Part shown: piece after piece, positions 37,617 to 40,798 of the stretch | Layout of the letters: each line of letters opens with the position of its first letter | Position numbering within the stretch: the first letter of the stretch is position 1 | Origin: Clostridia bacterium | GTDB lineage: Bacteria > Bacillota > Clostridia > Oscillospirales > CAG-272 | Reading direction: 5' to 3' | Length of the DNA stretch: 40,798 nt | Assembly (NCBI GenBank): GCA_900768535.1 | Contig: CAAGDE010000169.1 | Location: 1-40,798, forward strand | Program-made: the position numbers and the translations under genes | Notes under the pieces: generated by a model | Told to the model about the DNA's origin: nothing | The model's database searches: none | What the model saw: the letters and a program-made list of their open reading frames with translations, nothing else

Positions 37617-39638
37617 ATGAGTGAAACCGAACAGGCTCTGAAAAAACTGCGCGATGAGATTGCATACCACGCCAAGCGCTACTATGTGGACGATGATCCG
37701 GAAATCTCCGACTACGAATATGACCGGATGTATGCCGAGCTGCTGAGGCTGGAGGCGGAGCACCCGGAGCTGGATGATCCGTCCTCGCCCTCGCACCGTG
37801 TCGGCGGAAAGCCGCTGGACAAATTCGAAAAGGTGACGCATACGGTGCAGATGAATTCGCTCTCGGATGTGTTCTCGTTTGAGGAGCTGCAGGCATTTCT
37901 TGATCGCGTGGCGGCGATTCTGCCCGGTGCCGCCTATTCGGTGGAACCGAAGATTGACGGGCTGTCGGTCGCACTGCATTACGAGAACGGCGTGTTTGTG
38001 CAGGGCGCAACGCGGGGAGACGGCTTTGTCGGGGAGGACGTGACGCAGAATCTGCGGACGGTCTTTTCCGTTCCGCTGACCCTGCCGGAGCCGCTGACCC
38101 TGACCGTGCGGGGCGAGGTCTATATGCCGAGGGGGAAGTTCGAAAAGCTCAATGCCGCGCGGGAAGCCGAGGGACAGCCGCTGTTTGCCAACCCCCGGAA
38201 TGCCGCCGCAGGCTCGCTCCGTCAGCTGGACCCGCAGATCACCGCCGCAAGAGGGCTGGATATTTTCGTTTTCAACTTCCAGGAGGGGGCGCTCTGGACG
38301 GACGGACACGAGCCGACCTCGCACACCGAAACGCTCGACCGGCTGCAGACGCTCGGCTTCCACACGCTGGAATTCCGTACCCTTGCCCGGACGCCGGAGG
38401 AAATTTTTGCGCACATCCGCCGACTGGGAGACGCGCGCGATTCGCTGGCTTACGACATTGACGGCGTGGTCATCAAGCTCGACCGGCTCTCCGACCGCCG
38501 CCGCATGGGAGAGGGAACAAACACCCCGAAATGGGCGGTGGCATACAAATTTCCGCCGGAGCAGAAGCAGACAAAGCTGGAGGACATTGTGGTGGCTGTC
38601 GGTCGCACCGGTGTTCTGACGCCGACGGCGGTCCTGTCGCCGGTACGCCTTGCCGGAACCACGGTCAGCCGCGCAACGCTCCACAACGCGGAGCGGATCC
38701 GGGAACGGGATATCCGCATCGGCGACATTGTGACCGTGCAGAAGGCGGGGGACATCATTCCCGAAGTGGTCCGGTCCCATCCCGAACTGCGCACCGGAGG
38801 GGAAACGGTTTTCCGGATGCCGGAGGTCTGCCCCTCGTGCGGCGAGCCGGTCTTTTACGATGAGGATGAGGGCGCGGCAACACGCTGCACCAACAGCAAA
38901 TGCCCGGCTCAGCTCTCGCGCGGGATTGAGCATTTCGCCTCCAAGGACGCGATGAACATTGACGGGCTCGGTCCCCAGCTGGTGGAATCCCTGCTCCGCA
39001 ACCGTCTGATTGATGACGCGGCGGATCTTTACCGGCTGAAGAAGGAAGAGCTGACCGGCATGGAGCGGATGGGGGAAAAATCGGCGTCCAATCTGCTTGC
39101 GGCAATCGGACAGTCCAGGAATGCCGGACTGGAGCGCCTGATCTATGCGCTCGGCATCCGCAACGTCGGCGAGGTCGCGGCGGCGGCGCTGGCACAGCAT
39201 TTCGGCTCGCTGGACGCCTGCATGGCGGCATCGCGGGAGGAGCTGACGGCACTTCCGGATTTCGGGAATGTTACGGCGGACTGCGTCATCAACTATTTTT
39301 CGCACCCGCAGAACCGGGAGCTTTGCGAACGCCTCAAGGCTGCGGGACTGCTGACGTCCCCGGTGAATCTGCCGAAGGATGATTTCTTCTCCGGTCTGAC
39401 CTTTGTTCTGACGGGGACGCTGCCGACGCTGACACGGGACGAAGCCTCCGCGCGCATCCGTGCGGCAGGCGGGAAAACGGCAGGCTCGGTGTCCGCCCGC
39501 ACCTCGTTTGTGGTGGCGGGGGGGAGCGCCGGGAGCAAGCTGACAAAAGCGCAGGCGCTGGGCGTGCCGGTCATTGACGAGGAAACGCTCCAAGCCATGC
39601 TACGGGACCGCACGGCGGAACCGCAAACAAACAACTGA
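37617..39638 (+). CDS. ligA: NAD-dependent DNA ligase LigA
   Basis: A 673-residue ligase joining nicks in replication and repair. The adenylation domain has the nucleophile Lys112 in EPKIDGLS, RGDGFVGEDVT, GEVYMPRG and NPRNAAAGSLRQLD; the OB domain has TPKWAVAYKFPPEQ and VGRTGVLTPTAVL; the four-cysteine zinc finger is CPSCGEPV...RCTNSKCPAQ; HhH repeats and a C-terminal BRCT domain (about 595-673, FVLTGTLPTLTRDEA) follow. All domains are present. The start is set by CGAGGT 7 bases upstream; reading back to 37590 would overlap the leader. The nucleotidyltransferase gene follows in 10-15 bases. Confidence 0.98.
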   Translation: MSETEQALKKLRDEIAYHAKRYYVDDDPEISDYEYDRMYAELLRLEAEHPELDDPSSPSHRVGGKPLDKFEKVTHTVQMNSLSDVFSFEELQAFLDRVAAILPGAAYSVEPKIDGLSVALHYENGVFVQGATRGDGFVGEDVTQNLRTVFSVPLTLPEPLTLTVRGEVYMPRGKFEKLNAAREAEGQPLFANPRNAAAGSLRQLDPQITAARGLDIFVFNFQEGALWTDGHEPTSHTETLDRLQTLGFHTLEFRTLARTPEEIFAHIRRLGDARDSLAYDIDGVVIKLDRLSDRRRMGEGTNTPKWAVAYKFPPEQKQTKLEDIVVAVGRTGVLTPTAVLSPVRLAGTTVSRATLHNAERIRERDIRIGDIVTVQKAGDIIPEVVRSHPELRTGGETVFRMPEVCPSCGEPVFYDEDEGAATRCTNSKCPAQLSRGIEHFASKDAMNIDGLGPQLVESLLRNRLIDDAADLYRLKKEELTGMERMGEKSASNLLAAIGQSRNAGLERLIYALGIRNVGEVAAAALAQHFGSLDACMAASREELTALPDFGNVTADCVINYFSHPQNRELCERLKAAGLLTSPVNLPKDDFFSGLTFVLTGTLPTLTRDEASARIRAAGGKTAGSVSARTSFVVAGGSAGSKLTKAQALGVPVIDEETLQAMLRDRTAEPQTNN

Positions 39639-39650
39639 AAGGATAGAATG

Positions 39651-40538
39651 ATGCATACAACACTGGTCGTCCTTGCGGCGGGACTGGGAAGCCGCTTCGG
39701 AGGAAACAAGCAGATCTGCTGTGTCGGACCGCACGGGGAATGTCTGATGGAATACTCGGTCTATGACGCCATGCAAGCCGGGTTTGACCGGGTGGTGATG
39801 ATCTTAAAGGAAGAAATGATCGACATCGTGCGGGAAAAATTCGCCAAACGGCTGGAGAGCCGGATCCGGGTGGATTACGCCGTACAGGATTTTTCGTCGG
39901 TTCCCGCATTCTACACCGTTCCTGCCGGGCGCACCAAGCCGCTGGGGACGGTTCACGCCCTGCTTTGCGCCGCGCCGTATCTGGACGCGCCGTTTGCAAC
40001 CATCAACGCGGATGACTACTACGGCAGGGACGCCTACAACATCCTGCACCGGATGCTCTCCGGGCTCAGGGATGACCGCGAGGCGGTGATGGTGCCCTAC
40101 ATTCTCGGAAACACCATGAGCGAAAACGGCGGTGTGACGCGCGGTATCTGCACCCTGCGGGACGGAAGCCTTGTCGGGGTCGACGAGACGAAGAACATCC
40201 GCTACGCGCCGGATCGTAGCATCACCTCCGACGGCGGGACGCTTTCGCCGGACGCGCGGGTGTCGATGAACATCTGGGGCTTCCACCCATCCTCGGTCGG
40301 AAAGATCCGGGCTTATTTTGAAGCGTTCCTGCGCGGACTTCTGGCAGGCGAGGAGAAGGCGGAGTGCCTGCTGCCGATCATGGTCAACGATTTTCTCACG
40401 GACGGCTCACTGTCCGTGACGGCACAGGAATCCCCCGACCGCTGGTTCGGTCTGACCTACCGCGAGGACATGGCAGACGTGGCAGAGGAGCTGAAACGGC
40501 TTTCCAAGACAGGCTTTTATCCGGAGACCCTATTCTGA
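39651..40538 (+). CDS. sugar-phosphate nucleotidyltransferase-like protein
   Basis: A 295-residue GT-A-fold enzyme. The N-terminal signature VVLAAGLGSRFGGNKQ (residues 5-20) resembles the 'LAAGxGSRFGxxK' loop of NTP transferases; the metal-binding acidic pair is in ATINADDYYG, and KPLGTVHALLCA matches the substrate region. The conserved central parts VSMNIWGF and YREDMADV follow. The product could be an NDP-sugar or a lipid/choline-type NDP group; sequence alone does not decide. AAAGGAT lies 7 bases before ATG 39651; ATG 39648 is an alternative. It likely reads through from ligA, and a small lipoprotein gene follows 19 bases later. Confidence 0.85.
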   Translation: MHTTLVVLAAGLGSRFGGNKQICCVGPHGECLMEYSVYDAMQAGFDRVVMILKEEMIDIVREKFAKRLESRIRVDYAVQDFSSVPAFYTVPAGRTKPLGTVHALLCAAPYLDAPFATINADDYYGRDAYNILHRMLSGLRDDREAVMVPYILGNTMSENGGVTRGICTLRDGSLVGVDETKNIRYAPDRSITSDGGTLSPDARVSMNIWGFHPSSVGKIRAYFEAFLRGLLAGEEKAECLLPIMVNDFLTDGSLSVTAQESPDRWFGLTYREDMADVAEELKRLSKTGFYPETLF

Positions 40539-40557
40539 ATAAAAGGAGTACGAAGCA

Positions 40558-40698
40558 ATGAACAAAGCGCTGACGGCATTCCTGCTTGCGGGAATTCTTC
40601 TGTGTGCGACTGCCTGCCGGGTGCGGGAACCGGAAAAGCTCGTCCGCGGCAGCATGACCGGAATCGGGGAGTACACCCGTGAAGGAACCGCTGATTAA
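40558..40698 (+). CDS. 46-residue small lipoprotein
   Basis: A short complete frame with AAAAGGAG upstream of its ATG. A signal peptide of lipoprotein type (MNKALTAFLLAGILLCATAC, Cys20) is followed by a polar 26-residue mature part (RVREPEKLVRGSM...EGTAD). No family is recognised. It may be a genuine microprotein or the 5' remnant of a longer lipoprotein cut by a stop; the clear ribosome site and lipobox argue for a real product. It lies at the 3' end of the ligA-nucleotidyltransferase group. Nothing further is seen up to the window end. Confidence 0.55.
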   Translation: MNKALTAFLLAGILLCATACRVREPEKLVRGSMTGIGEYTREGTAD

Positions 40699-40798
40699 AT
40701 GAACGCAAACCGCGGGCAGAGAAGGAAAAGTAGTGTGAAACGGTCAAAACAGCGGAAAGAGGGTAAAAACCTCTGCAAAAATGCTTCAATTATGGGGG

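Noticed and set aside
37413..39593. A 726-codon minus-strand frame opposite ligA
   Set aside because: ligA is complete on the plus strand with all domains and its own promoter; the opposite frame is a composition artefact.
1..40798. tRNA or rRNA genes
   Set aside because: No cloverleaf with a TTCRANYC-type T-loop and CCA end, and no rRNA-like conserved stretch, was found on either strand by eye. A covariance search would be needed to be certain.

Overview
The window is a high-GC, gene-dense stretch of chromosome that most resembles an endospore-forming gut member of the Clostridia (Oscillospiraceae-like). The grounds are: sporulation genes (SpoIIR, a SleC-type cortex-lytic cluster, a BofC C-terminal-like protein), consensus sigma-A promoters, Shine-Dalgarno starts, a bacterial V-type ATPase in Enterococcus ntp gene order, a fused PstC-PstA permease, and both GluRS and GlnRS. 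I see no rRNA, tRNA, CRISPR array, IS transposase or phage structural gene. Taxonomy is inference from gene content.

Layout. 1-4950: a BofC-C-like membrane protein (-), a class A penicillin-binding protein (+), a TspO/MBR-family membrane protein (+), then about 0.9 kb without a firm gene. That stretch holds a promoter-terminator unit (3785-4071) and a large imperfect inverted repeat (4182-4523), and is followed by a small membrane protein. 4980-7580: a three-gene minus-strand spore-cortex cluster in which the SleC prodomain and the SleC catalytic protein are separate genes, behind a sigma-K-like promoter. 7600-8600: palindromic intergenic repeats and a DtxR-family regulator with its own promoter and operator-like palindrome. 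8690-18205: one unrecognised protein, then the nine-gene V-ATPase operon (F/H-I-K-E-C-G-A-B-D); the membrane ring subunit keeps all the Na+ ligands known from Enterococcus hirae NtpK.

18250-24340: a CarD-family regulator; a three-gene HPr-kinase-like / PqqD-like / S24-S26 peptidase cassette that looks RiPP-related but has no precursor or radical-SAM enzyme; then a Pho-box-like site followed by pstS (domains in permuted order), a pstC-pstA fusion and pstB. 24400-28520: an MBL-fold hydrolase, gltX and glnS. 28529-29589: an AT-rich two-gene island on the minus strand with a perfect promoter containing a palindrome. 29619-32022: minus-strand small membrane protein, rbfA, nrnA, then spoIIR, whose ribosome-binding site lies in the arm of the preceding terminator.

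32256-40698: prmC and ddl; a second AT-rich island with a secreted NCHSYAW-type putative cysteine peptidase and a lipoprotein; a CPBP intramembrane protease; long-form hpf on the minus strand; ligA; a sugar-nucleotidyltransferase-like protein; and a 46-residue lipoprotein. Most of the window is housekeeping (wall synthesis, energy coupling, phosphate uptake, translation, DNA ligation). The unusual parts are the split sleC, the HprK/PqqD/peptidase trio, the covarying 3'-end repeat and the two AT-rich inserts.
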